Source of the DNA: AP-15 sp963812675
GTDB lineage: Bacteria > Pseudomonadota > Alphaproteobacteria > ATCC43930 > CGMCC-115725
Assembly (NCBI GenBank): GCA_963812675.1
Contig: CAWEWR010000011.1
Location: 310,001-374,000 of the forward strand
Length of the DNA: 64,000 nucleotides
Direction: 5' to 3'
Below, piece after piece: positions 1 to 8,445 of the stretch; the first letter of the stretch is position 1, and every line of letters begins with the position of its first letter. The notes below the pieces were generated by a model. It was not told the DNA's origin. It worked only from the letters and a program-made list of their open reading frames with translations, and searched no databases. The position numbers and the translations under genes are program-made.

Positions 1-246
1 CCGGGCAGAAATGTTTGGGTTGCATTGACGGTGGTGCTCGCTTTTCTCTTTGGAGTTAAGTTACAATAGCGTCATTGATGGAGAAAATCTGACGTTTGCT
101 AGCGGTCGGCCGCGAGTTCTGCTCGTCGTCAGCGGCTTGGGTTTCGCCCCTCCCACGTTGCACCAGATCGCTTCGGCGTTTCCCTACTTTTACCAAACAG
201 TCGGACAGCGAGCGGTCCGCAACCCATTGACATGCCTCGATACCCG

Positions 247-296
247 GCGCACTCTTAATCAGCGGGTCGCAGGTTCGAGTCCTGCTCCACCCACCA
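247..296 (+). tRNA. 3' fragment of a tRNA-Lys (CTT) gene, probable attachment site
   Basis: The segment holds an anticodon loop CTCTTAA (anticodon CTT, Lys), a perfect five-pair T stem (GCAGG/CCTGC) around TTCGAGT, an acceptor strand TCCACCC and an encoded ACCA end. The matching 5' acceptor strand (GGGTGGA) and a D arm are not visible in the preceding 60 bases, and the anticodon stem has two mismatches. It therefore looks like a 3' tRNA segment rather than a working gene. Integrases often recombine in the 3' part of tRNA genes and leave such a segment at one island boundary. The BREX operon begins about 450 bases away, so this may mark the end of a defence island. Confidence 0.7.
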
Positions 297-593
297 TAAA
301 TCAGCTACTTAGAGAATCGCTGAGGGAAGTAAAGTTGGAACGATTCCCATTCGTTCCAACTTCTTCGTTTCTGTGTTTTTGTTCCGTTCGACACCCCAAA
401 GCTCAGAAGGCGATCTGCACGCAGGCGGGGAGCTTCAGATGAGGTAGGACATTCTTTCTTTTCCCGTTACTCCCACGTTTTCGGAACGGGTATCCCACCA
501 GAATTGTGGAACATGGCGGTACCGGGACGCGGCGCAACGTGAGGTAGCCTTCGCTGGCTGAAGGTCCCCAGCTGCGGCATGGGACGAGCGATA

Positions 594-651
594 TGTCATC
601 TTCCGCGGCCAGCCCACGGTAGCGCATGACCATCGACCGATCTGGGAACCC
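594..651 (-). pseudogene. Possible relic of a tyrosine recombinase C-terminus
   Basis: Read on the minus strand, a stretch translates as GFPDRSMVMRYRGLAAED. This resembles the C-terminal box of tyrosine recombinases, where a Gly-Trp/Phe-x-Asp segment precedes Met-Val-x-Arg-Tyr with the catalytic tyrosine. A stop codon lies immediately upstream, and the region has no other supporting frame. The match is short, so it could be chance. Its position between a tRNA 3' fragment and an accessory operon is what makes it worth recording. The remaining bases of 297-742 show no gene I can support. Confidence 0.25.
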
Positions 652-742
652 TTAAGCCGGTTCAGCATCCACCAAGTGATCGTGTTCAATCACTACAGCC
701 CTCTGGTGGTACGCGCGTATGCGGTTAATTACTCTCTCTCGC

Positions 743-2791
743 TCATCCCTCGTTCAGCGCTTTCCGCAGCGCGTCCGCGGCATCGAGGTAGAAAAACGCT
801 TGCACTCGAGTTGCCACTTCGTCGGATAGATCAACCAAGGCGCGCCGGCACGAGACGGGGAGCAGGACCATGCCAGCACCCTTCTCCATCGCAAGCTCCA
901 TCACCTCGATAGGATTATGAACAGGCTCGACGGAGCCGCCGAGGTTCAGGCCACCAACGATTGCGAGGCCGCCCCTGAGGGATCGGCCCAACAGAACCGA
1001 GCACAGGGCGATCAACACGGCGACGCCGAGATACGCTCCGCTCTTGCCTGAGTCGAAGGATCGCAGCTGAACGACGAACTCGTGCTCGCGCGGGTTCCGG
1101 TCGCCAACGAGGTCGCGCGCTCGTGAGTAGAGGTTTTGCTCGGCGAGCCGAACGCTTTCGCGGAAAGGGGCGGGCGGGGCTTGGTTGAGAATGCGGACGC
1201 CACCACCCGGCCCTTCGGTCACCTCGATCCGGTATAGGCTCGTGGCCTCGTCGTGCCCGCCCGGACCGATCGCAAACACCTGGCCGGGCGGCAGCGGATC
1301 GCCGCCGATGCTGCCCTCGCTTTGAAGCTCCGGCGTCGAAACAAAGTGCTCGATGCCGTCGAGCCCCATGCTGTAGCTGAACTGCGTATTTCGGAACTCG
1401 GCCGATCCGATCCGCTTCTGCTGCTCCTTGACCCGCCGGCGCATCTCCAGCGCGAGCTTTACTGTCCACTCCAGATCATCGTCGGGAACCTCGATTGCGG
1501 GGTTGGGGTACAGCAGCTTCAAGAGCCCGCTGATGGTCTTGTTGACAGCGTTCTGATCACGCCCGGAGAGAGCGCCGCCGAAATGGGCGCGGCCGAGCAG
1601 GGAATTGATGCGGCTCTCCGACCGGAGCCGAGTGAAGCATTCGGCAAGAACGTCGCTGACCAACCCAAAGTGATCGGTGAACAGGTCCCGGCTCACCTTT
1701 GGGATATCCCAACCGGGGAGATAGGCGTGGATGCGGTCCATCAGTGCCGTGTCGTTGCGCATCTCCGGCGGCAGCGGACCGAACAGGTGACCGACGCGTT
1801 GCTGGTGCTGCACGTCCACGTCGAAGTTCCCGAGAAGGACGATGCTGCCCTCGGCGCGGATGCTTTCGCGGCCCCGGGAGAACTCGCCGGACTCCATGAA
1901 GCCCTTCATGATGTTGACGCCGTCTTTCTGGTCGAAGGAGACGCCGGACACTTCATCGAAGCAGACCACATCGTATTGGCAAACGAGCCCGCGTTGGCCG
2001 GTCGCCATATTGACGAACATCCTGGCGACCGTCGCCTTTCCGCCCGAGACCAAATGCGAGTAGGGCGAGATCTGTTGGAACAGATGACTCTTGCCGGTGC
2101 CGCGCGGCCCAAGTTCGACGACGTTGTAATTGCGCTCGACGAAAGGGACCATGCGCAAGAGGGTGACATCGCGCGCGCGGGCCGACATGGCTTCGGGTTC
2201 GAGGCCGATGCTGCGGAGCAAGAAGTCCTTCCATTGTTCGGTGCTCAGCTTTGTTCGGCCCTCGCTGATCCGGTCGAGGATGCCGCGGGTCGAAAGCTGA
2301 ATCGGCCGAACCGCGTTCACCTGAAACGGTCGGCCGCCTTTCTCTTGGGCAATGGTGGCGTCGTAGCCGAGATCGATCTCGGCATAGAAGCCCCCCGTCA
2401 GCATCCGCTCGTTGTCGCGCACCAGCGGATCACTGATCCGCACATCGTTCAGCCGCAAACTCGGTAATGTAGCGAGATAGCTGTCGCTCCTCGCTTCCAG
2501 CCGCGCGGTGATGATGTCGATCAGGCGGACCGCGCCAGCATCGCGCGCCTTGAATTTGATCCCCTCTTCCTCCCCCGCCCGTATCGTGCGCGAGGAGAGC
2601 TGTGTGCGCACCAATTCGAGGCCCTCGTCGATTTCATGCTCGTCGGTGGTCGCGCAATATCTCCCGAGCATGAATTCGACGACGTAGGTCGGGACCGGGA
2701 ATTGCCCGCGAAACTGGCGGACCAGGTCCTTGCGCACGACCAGTCCGGTGAAGGCGTCGGCGGCCTTGCGATCGAGGGGATCGAGCTCCAC
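743..2791 (-). CDS. brxL: BREX type 1 protein BrxL (AAA+ ATPase with Lon-like C-terminus)
   Basis: BrxL is the last gene of type 1 BREX operons and is needed for phage restriction. It is a ring-forming DNA-binding AAA+ protein with a Lon-protease-like C-terminal domain. Here, 682 residues match the usual length. A Walker A motif GPRGTGKSHL lies at about residues 228-237 and a Walker B motif VVCFDEVS at about 275-282. The C-terminal 120 residues have the Lon-like pattern (SGAYLGVAVLIALC, then GGLNLGGSVEPV). The start is GTG, seven bases after the pglZ stop codon, because the nearby ATG is in another frame. It is the sixth and terminal gene of the operon. No terminator was recognised after it. 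Confidence 0.93.
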   Translation of the reverse strand: MELDPLDRKAADAFTGLVVRKDLVRQFRGQFPVPTYVVEFMLGRYCATTDEHEIDEGLELVRTQLSSRTIRAGEEEGIKFKARDAGAVRLIDIITARLEARSDSYLATLPSLRLNDVRISDPLVRDNERMLTGGFYAEIDLGYDATIAQEKGGRPFQVNAVRPIQLSTRGILDRISEGRTKLSTEQWKDFLLRSIGLEPEAMSARARDVTLLRMVPFVERNYNVVELGPRGTGKSHLFQQISPYSHLVSGGKATVARMFVNMATGQRGLVCQYDVVCFDEVSGVSFDQKDGVNIMKGFMESGEFSRGRESIRAEGSIVLLGNFDVDVQHQQRVGHLFGPLPPEMRNDTALMDRIHAYLPGWDIPKVSRDLFTDHFGLVSDVLAECFTRLRSESRINSLLGRAHFGGALSGRDQNAVNKTISGLLKLLYPNPAIEVPDDDLEWTVKLALEMRRRVKEQQKRIGSAEFRNTQFSYSMGLDGIEHFVSTPELQSEGSIGGDPLPPGQVFAIGPGGHDEATSLYRIEVTEGPGGGVRILNQAPPAPFRESVRLAEQNLYSRARDLVGDRNPREHEFVVQLRSFDSGKSGAYLGVAVLIALCSVLLGRSLRGGLAIVGGLNLGGSVEPVHNPIEVMELAMEKGAGMVLLPVSCRRALVDLSDEVATRVQAFFYLDAADALRKALNEG

Positions 2792-2798
2792 GGCTTCT

Positions 2799-5078
2799 TC
2801 ATCCCCCTATCTGCGTCGGGCGGCTCGCGACCACCTTCCCATCCGTGTCCTCCAACAGGAGCAACGCCGGCTTGCCGACCAGAGTATCATCGGGCACGAG
2901 AAGGCTGGTCCGCCCCTCGGCATCGAGCGCGCGCGGCCGATCCGCAACCGAGCCGCCGTCGCCCTCCGCTCCGAGCCGCAAATCCGCCTTCAGCCCATCG
3001 CCATCCTCCGCGCGAATCCGCAATCGAAGACCGGCCCATTCGAGGTCGAGGATCACCGCGCGCCGGACAGCGGCGAGCGGCTCGACGAGCAGGTCTGCTA
3101 CGATGCTTTCCTGCGGGCTCAACCCGCCATGAGCATAGTCCTGCCCCGCGCGGAACGCGTGTATGCCGGGTGCGGACGCGACGACCACCGTCGGGTTCCA
3201 GCTCCAGGGGAGCTGCGGGACCGTTGCCGGGGCCCCTTGCTTGACGATGGCGCAGCGGGTCCATTTCGTTTCGGTCAGGCCGGTCTCCAGCTTTGCAACC
3301 GGCAGGCCGCCGGGCAGCAGCAGCCATCCGTGATCCGTCGCGATCCGCACCCTCCGGCCGGCGCGCGCCAAACGCAGGATCTCTCCGCGGAGATCATCGA
3401 GCCCGTGCTCGATCTGATCAGCCAAGCGCACGCCCATGTTGTGGCCGTCGGCGTCGAAATTGCCGGTCTCGACCCAGCACTTCTGATCGGATAGCAGCGT
3501 CAGGCCCAGTTGCCAGCCGCCGGCCAGCAACTCGCGTTCAAGTACAGGTTTCGTCACCGAGCGCCCATCCGGCGCCATCGGACAAAAGTCGATCGCCGCC
3601 GCATCGCCGGAGAAACGCGATACAACAGGGCTCGCAATTGGCTTACATGTCGCCGTCACCGTCGGGAAGCCGGCCCAGCGCCATTTCAGCTCGATCGTGG
3701 CGCCGGCATCGCGCAGCTGCGCGGCGAGGCGCTGCGCAAGGTCCATTCTCAGGCCGTCGACGAAGACCGTGGCATGCACATCCGCCCGAGCCGGCTCGGA
3801 AGGTGGCGGCGTGCCGCCCAACTTTTGCAGCGCGGCGGCACCTTCCTGCAACCACGGCCAGTAGATGGATCGCAAGCCGCCAACGACCGCCGCCCGATCC
3901 TCTTGTGCCGGAGCCGCAGCGAGCGCCGCCAGCGCCGCCCAATCCGCTTTCCAGCCCTCGGCGGCGTAAGCCTCCGCCAGCGCCGAGGCGCTGTCGCCGG
4001 GTAAACTCGGCGCTGCGGCGACCGCGGCAAGGTGGACGACGGCGTGGGCGAGCGGAGCTTTGCCGCGCGCGGCCCATGGGCCGTCGCGGCGCGGGCCGTG
4101 GGCGCTCGCCAGGCTGAGCACGGTCTCGCGTGCCGCAGACAAGGATTGCTCGGGCAATTTCAGCAAAGCGCTGCGCAAATCCGCCTCGGCGCGGGCGTTT
4201 GCAGCGGGCCATATTTGCGGATCGGCGAGCAGGTCCGTTTCCAGACCTTCGAGTGTAGCGCCGACTTCCTGATAGAACGTGGGTGACGCCGAAGCGAAAC
4301 GCCGCCACACATCAGCCCAGCGTCCATCACCGCCGGCGAGGCGGCGCGCCGCGACCTCCGGCGCTATCCGGTTTGGATCCAAATTTAGTTCGGCGCGGGC
4401 TCGCTCGCGAAACCCGGTGAAGCGCGGCGGATCGATCGCTTCGGTCAGGTTACCGCTGATCCAATCGAGGGTGTCGGCGATCACGTCCGGGGCCAGCATC
4501 GCGTGAAGAGCAGGCGCATCGAGGCGCCGATCGCGGAGCTCATCGATCGGCGTGCCGAAGAGCTTGGGGGCGGCGGCGGCAAGCGCGTTTCGTGTCGCCT
4601 CGTCCTGGGTCACTTCGAGGCCCAAACCGCCATAGGCGGGCTTGGAGGCGAGAAATCCGCGCAGTGTCCAATCCCTGCCGTTCGGGTGGCCAAACAGCGA
4701 ACCCGCGACGGCGAACCAGGCGAGCAGGGCAAGGTCCGCCGGGCACTCTTCTGTCACGCGGAGGGTCTCGCGCCCAACGCCGGGCAGATAGACAACAGCC
4801 GGCCGGTCCGCGGGCCAGCTCCGTTCCGGCAACGCCCGGCCGGCCGCGCTGCGCAGCCAGATCGCGGGTCCCCGACAAGCCGCAGGCGCGTAGTCGCCGA
4901 ATGTCAGAAGACCGGGTAATTTGGTTCGGAGCAACGGGATGAGGGGAGCAAACTCCTCCCCTGGATCGCACCACAGCAGCGCCGCGGGTGCGGCCTCGGC
5001 GCGCAGATCGTAATCCGCCGACTGCAACAGCGCGGAAACCAGCGCGTCGAGCGGAGTGGCGGGAGCGGCAGATTGCAT
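2799..5078 (-). CDS. pglZ: BREX phosphatase-like protein PglZ
   Basis: PglZ is an alkaline-phosphatase-superfamily protein present in all BREX systems and required for host methylation and phage exclusion. The family's metal-site motifs are visible: VFVDGLRMD near residue 440 and ATDHGWLLLPGG near residue 585 (numbering from the start used here). I chose the ATG at 5078 (protein begins MQSAAPAT), which leaves 22 bases after pglX. An in-frame start at 5129 would overlap the pglX end and add 17 residues. The C-terminus ends in a small beta-rich segment that runs to the TGA just before brxL. The sequence is very GC-rich and Ala-rich compared with pglX. It is the fifth gene of the operon. Confidence 0.93.
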   Translation of the reverse strand: MQSAAPATPLDALVSALLQSADYDLRAEAAPAALLWCDPGEEFAPLIPLLRTKLPGLLTFGDYAPAACRGPAIWLRSAAGRALPERSWPADRPAVVYLPGVGRETLRVTEECPADLALLAWFAVAGSLFGHPNGRDWTLRGFLASKPAYGGLGLEVTQDEATRNALAAAAPKLFGTPIDELRDRRLDAPALHAMLAPDVIADTLDWISGNLTEAIDPPRFTGFRERARAELNLDPNRIAPEVAARRLAGGDGRWADVWRRFASASPTFYQEVGATLEGLETDLLADPQIWPAANARAEADLRSALLKLPEQSLSAARETVLSLASAHGPRRDGPWAARGKAPLAHAVVHLAAVAAAPSLPGDSASALAEAYAAEGWKADWAALAALAAAPAQEDRAAVVGGLRSIYWPWLQEGAAALQKLGGTPPPSEPARADVHATVFVDGLRMDLAQRLAAQLRDAGATIELKWRWAGFPTVTATCKPIASPVVSRFSGDAAAIDFCPMAPDGRSVTKPVLERELLAGGWQLGLTLLSDQKCWVETGNFDADGHNMGVRLADQIEHGLDDLRGEILRLARAGRRVRIATDHGWLLLPGGLPVAKLETGLTETKWTRCAIVKQGAPATVPQLPWSWNPTVVVASAPGIHAFRAGQDYAHGGLSPQESIVADLLVEPLAAVRRAVILDLEWAGLRLRIRAEDGDGLKADLRLGAEGDGGSVADRPRALDAEGRTSLLVPDDTLVGKPALLLLEDTDGKVVASRPTQIGG

Positions 5079-5100
5079 GCTGACCCGATCCGCGGCGTGG

Positions 5101-8100
5101 CTACGCGATGCGGCTGGCGACAGCTTCACGGGCCGCCTGTTTCTCGGCGAGTGTCATCGTGTGATCGTTGATCCGATCGCCGTCGAATTTGGCGTACCAG
5201 GGAGCGCTCGGCACGTCTCCGCCACCGTCCTTCCGCCAATGGATGTTCGGCGTATCGCGAAGGACGCCGGCGCGGAGGAACGGCCGAATATTCAACCTGA
5301 CGCCGTCGTCGAGGTCGGGGTTCCAGCCGATCGGCTGCGCAGCGGCGGCTTTCCAGCGGATGAAGGTGTCGAGCGGGCGCTCCCCTTTCAGGATTGCCTG
5401 CAGCTTCTCCTGCAAAATCAGGGCTGCTTCGAGCCGGCGATTGTCGCCAGCGTCCCGCATGCGTGCGATCCAATCGCCGAGCAGGCTGAAGGTCAGCTTT
5501 TCCAGACTGCTGCGGGTCAGGCGGTGATAATGCAGGAACGCGGCAAAGCCGTCCGCCTGCCTGTCCCAGATATGCCAGAGAAACGGCCGCTGGTGAAACA
5601 GCGCGCAATGCTGGCGGAAGGCGCGGTCGCGCAGCCAAGCTTCGAGTGATCCGTCGCGGGCGGGCCGCTTGTCGAGAACCTCGTCGGCCTCCGCAACCAA
5701 TCGGCGTTCGAGCGCGTCAGACCACTCCGCGCCGAAGGCGACGGCAAGGTGGTCGCGCAGCCGAACGGCAATCGGCTTGTCGCCAGCGACCGCCGGAACG
5801 GCGACCAGACCCTCAGTGTCTCCGGCCGGCAAACTGGCTGCCTTGGCAATCCAGTCGCGCGCTTCCGCCGAGAGACGTATTCTTGGGTCCATCTCCGCCG
5901 GCCAGCGATAGCCGCATAGACGGGCCACGGCGACGTGAAGCCCGGTTCCTTGATCGGCCTTACCAGGGTGGCCGTGGAAGAGCCATTGGGTCGGGTCGTC
6001 GGATTGAGGCTCGGGCAAGCCGCGTGGATAGCGTATGGCAGCGACCCTTTGCCAGTAAGTCCGATCAAACGGGGTGTTTAAGAAATAACCTGGTCGAATC
6101 ACGATGGATTTCGTCGCGATCCTTACTGCTTTATGGTAAGCAGGGTCACGAGCCAATACCAACAGAGCAAGAATATCGTTCTCATCGTTCGGGATAATCG
6201 GAACGCTAGTGTCATTAAATATCTCCCCATCGTAAATCGTTGCTTTGATGCTGCTCACTTGAGATACCAGAACTCCGCGCTTACCGAGAGCCGCCTCAGG
6301 TGGAAAATTATGCGCACGTCCCTCTCGATGAAGTCCACCGTGCCCATTCTCCCATCTCATTATATGCTCACGTCCCGTGTAATCTTCATTCACTTTTGGT
6401 TTGGATATAAAATAGGCCCAAACATTACGAAATTCAAGAATTTCCCAAAACTTGAAAACAAACCGATTAGTATCACCGGTAACCAAACCCTGCCATGTAG
6501 TTGCAACCTCACTGAGAACCGCTTCGCGAGTGGCGCCACTAACAAAGCGAATAGATGCAGCCGGATTTCGCCGCTGTTCCGTTTGTTCGGATGCCGAGAT
6601 CGTACCGGCGCACAGCATCTCAGCTTTTGCCATTGGGCTATTGGCTTGATTGGCATCGATAGCTTGAATTTGAGAGGCCGCATCTGGCGGTAGGTGACAG
6701 AGTATCACTAGCGCAGCATTGACCACCTCTCCGCTGATCATCTCGAACGCACCGGACCCGAGTCCAACCAACATGCGGAATGTGAATAAGTCCAATAGAT
6801 CACTACGCAGCGCCCTATATGTCGCTAGCAGCAGCCAGTTCTGCGGCGTCACCGCTGCTACTGTGCCGCCGGCGGCCGACAGTTTGATCATGCGCGACAG
6901 CATAGTGGTGGCGAGTTCCGCCTTGGCATTTTCGTAGAACTGGCCAATGAAATCGGCTAGCAGCCGTGCTTGGTTGCTGCGCCCCAGAAACGGAACGTTC
7001 GTCGCCTGGAGCGTATAACGCCGTGCGAGGATCGCCACGGCGTCCGCCATCCCGCGGGCTGCAAGGGCGCCTTCAGCTCGTTCCGGCTCGGCGGTGCGCG
7101 TCCGTTCAATCACTGGTTCAAGCATCGTCTCGACGCGGGCGATGCGCACCGGATCGATTAGATCTCCGCCGGTGGGCTCTATTAGGCTGCCGAGCAGAGG
7201 CGCTCGCCGAAATAGGTCGTGGACGGCGCCCAAAGCGCGCGCCAAATCGCTATCGCCGTTGGCGAGGGCTACGAATTCCCCCTTCGGCAGCGGCGGTGGT
7301 GCGCCCGACCAGGCAATGTGCGGTAAAGGCAGAGACTGCCAGCCGCCGAGGCGCCACGCCGCCAACGTCACCGCGAAGGCCGCGATCTGCACGCAGCGAC
7401 CATCGATTTCAAGCCCGAACAAATTGTCACGGAGAACCGCAGCGGCGGCTTCGGGCGCCGATAAGCTTTCTTCGGTTTGGCGCAACGCGACGAGGGTCGC
7501 CAGCGCCTCGGTCAGGAAATGACCGGAACCGCAACAGGGGTCGAGAACCGTAATATCCCGGGCATCCTTCGGCCAGCTGGGGAAGACCCCGGCCGCCGGC
7601 CGCCAATGATCGTCTTCCTTGACGAAGCGCAGCATGTCGAAGCTGTATCCCGGCGGCGAACACGTGCGACGAAGGCTTGTCTCATCCGCCGCACCCTCGG
7701 CCACCTTCGGCCTCTTCTCCAGTACCTTGCCTGCCCACCACGCACCGAGCGTGTTGTGCAACAAAAAGCGCACCATGTAGGGCTCGGTAAAGAGCTGGGT
7801 GACCGCCGGCAATTCGGCCGCTCCGATCTTGCGGCCGGAGGCGTTGATTTCCGCCTTTTCCTGCGACCGCCAGAATTGATAGGTCCAACCGAGCGTATCG
7901 TCGGCCGTGAACATCTCGGGATCGAGTGAAAGGAGATGTTGGCGCAATGTCCGCGCATGTTCGGGCGCCAGCGAAATTGCCTCAACCGGATCATCGGGCG
8001 GAAACACTCCGGGCAATAACCGCGCCGCGTAGTGCGCCGCCGCCGCCCACGCGTCGGGAAGCCCGAGTGCGGAAGCCTCCTCGCTGCAATCGAGCAGGGT

Positions 8101-8430
8101 CAGGTCACCGCCATCATCCGGATGCCGCAGCAACCGGCGCTCCAATAGGAAGCGGGCGAACAGGAGGCGATGCCACTGGACGTAGGCGGCTTGCTCGGTC
8201 AGGTGATCGATGGCTTGAGTTCCATCGGCCAGCGCGTCGCCCAGCGCTCGGGCATGGGCGCGGAGCCGATTGCGGAATTGCACTTGGACCTCGGAGAAGT
8301 GCGCGGGACGGCGTGGGTCGGCGACACCCAACCGGCGAAGCGCATCGGCGGCTCCTTGTTGAGCCGCCGCTCGCGCCTGCTGGATCGTGCGCTCCAGGGT
8401 GCGGCGCAGCGCGGGGGTGAGATACGCCAT
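5101..8430 (-). CDS. pglX: BREX adenine-specific DNA methyltransferase PglX
   Basis: PglX methylates adenine in a non-palindromic site, marking host DNA so that BREX spares it. The 1109-residue protein has SAM-binding motif I (VLDPCCGSGHF, about residues 295-305). Its catalytic motif IV is TNVPFLGR near residue 477, where most N6-adenine methylases have NPPY or a close variant. A long C-terminal region would contain the target-recognition domain. Bases about 6100-6720 are clearly more AT-rich than the rest of the operon and encode part of this region, which suggests a swapped specificity segment. A GGGGAAAG ribosome site precedes the ATG, and brxC ends 15 bases upstream. Confidence 0.93.
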   Translation of the reverse strand: MAYLTPALRRTLERTIQQARAAAQQGAADALRRLGVADPRRPAHFSEVQVQFRNRLRAHARALGDALADGTQAIDHLTEQAAYVQWHRLLFARFLLERRLLRHPDDGGDLTLLDCSEEASALGLPDAWAAAAHYAARLLPGVFPPDDPVEAISLAPEHARTLRQHLLSLDPEMFTADDTLGWTYQFWRSQEKAEINASGRKIGAAELPAVTQLFTEPYMVRFLLHNTLGAWWAGKVLEKRPKVAEGAADETSLRRTCSPPGYSFDMLRFVKEDDHWRPAAGVFPSWPKDARDITVLDPCCGSGHFLTEALATLVALRQTEESLSAPEAAAAVLRDNLFGLEIDGRCVQIAAFAVTLAAWRLGGWQSLPLPHIAWSGAPPPLPKGEFVALANGDSDLARALGAVHDLFRRAPLLGSLIEPTGGDLIDPVRIARVETMLEPVIERTRTAEPERAEGALAARGMADAVAILARRYTLQATNVPFLGRSNQARLLADFIGQFYENAKAELATTMLSRMIKLSAAGGTVAAVTPQNWLLLATYRALRSDLLDLFTFRMLVGLGSGAFEMISGEVVNAALVILCHLPPDAASQIQAIDANQANSPMAKAEMLCAGTISASEQTEQRRNPAASIRFVSGATREAVLSEVATTWQGLVTGDTNRFVFKFWEILEFRNVWAYFISKPKVNEDYTGREHIMRWENGHGGLHREGRAHNFPPEAALGKRGVLVSQVSSIKATIYDGEIFNDTSVPIIPNDENDILALLVLARDPAYHKAVRIATKSIVIRPGYFLNTPFDRTYWQRVAAIRYPRGLPEPQSDDPTQWLFHGHPGKADQGTGLHVAVARLCGYRWPAEMDPRIRLSAEARDWIAKAASLPAGDTEGLVAVPAVAGDKPIAVRLRDHLAVAFGAEWSDALERRLVAEADEVLDKRPARDGSLEAWLRDRAFRQHCALFHQRPFLWHIWDRQADGFAAFLHYHRLTRSSLEKLTFSLLGDWIARMRDAGDNRRLEAALILQEKLQAILKGERPLDTFIRWKAAAAQPIGWNPDLDDGVRLNIRPFLRAGVLRDTPNIHWRKDGGGDVPSAPWYAKFDGDRINDHTMTLAEKQAAREAVASRIA

Positions 8431-8445
8431 AGCAACTTTCCCCTA

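Noticed and set aside
403..689. Two overlapping minus-strand frames near the tRNA fragment.
   Set aside because: They overlap each other in different frames and have no domain beyond the short recombinase-like string recorded separately.
1253..2467. Long open frame on the plus strand opposite brxL, and similar ones opposite pglZ and brxC (for example 10096-11190).
   Set aside because: The minus-strand genes encode clear BREX proteins with motifs; the opposite frames have no recognisable domains and arise from the high GC content.
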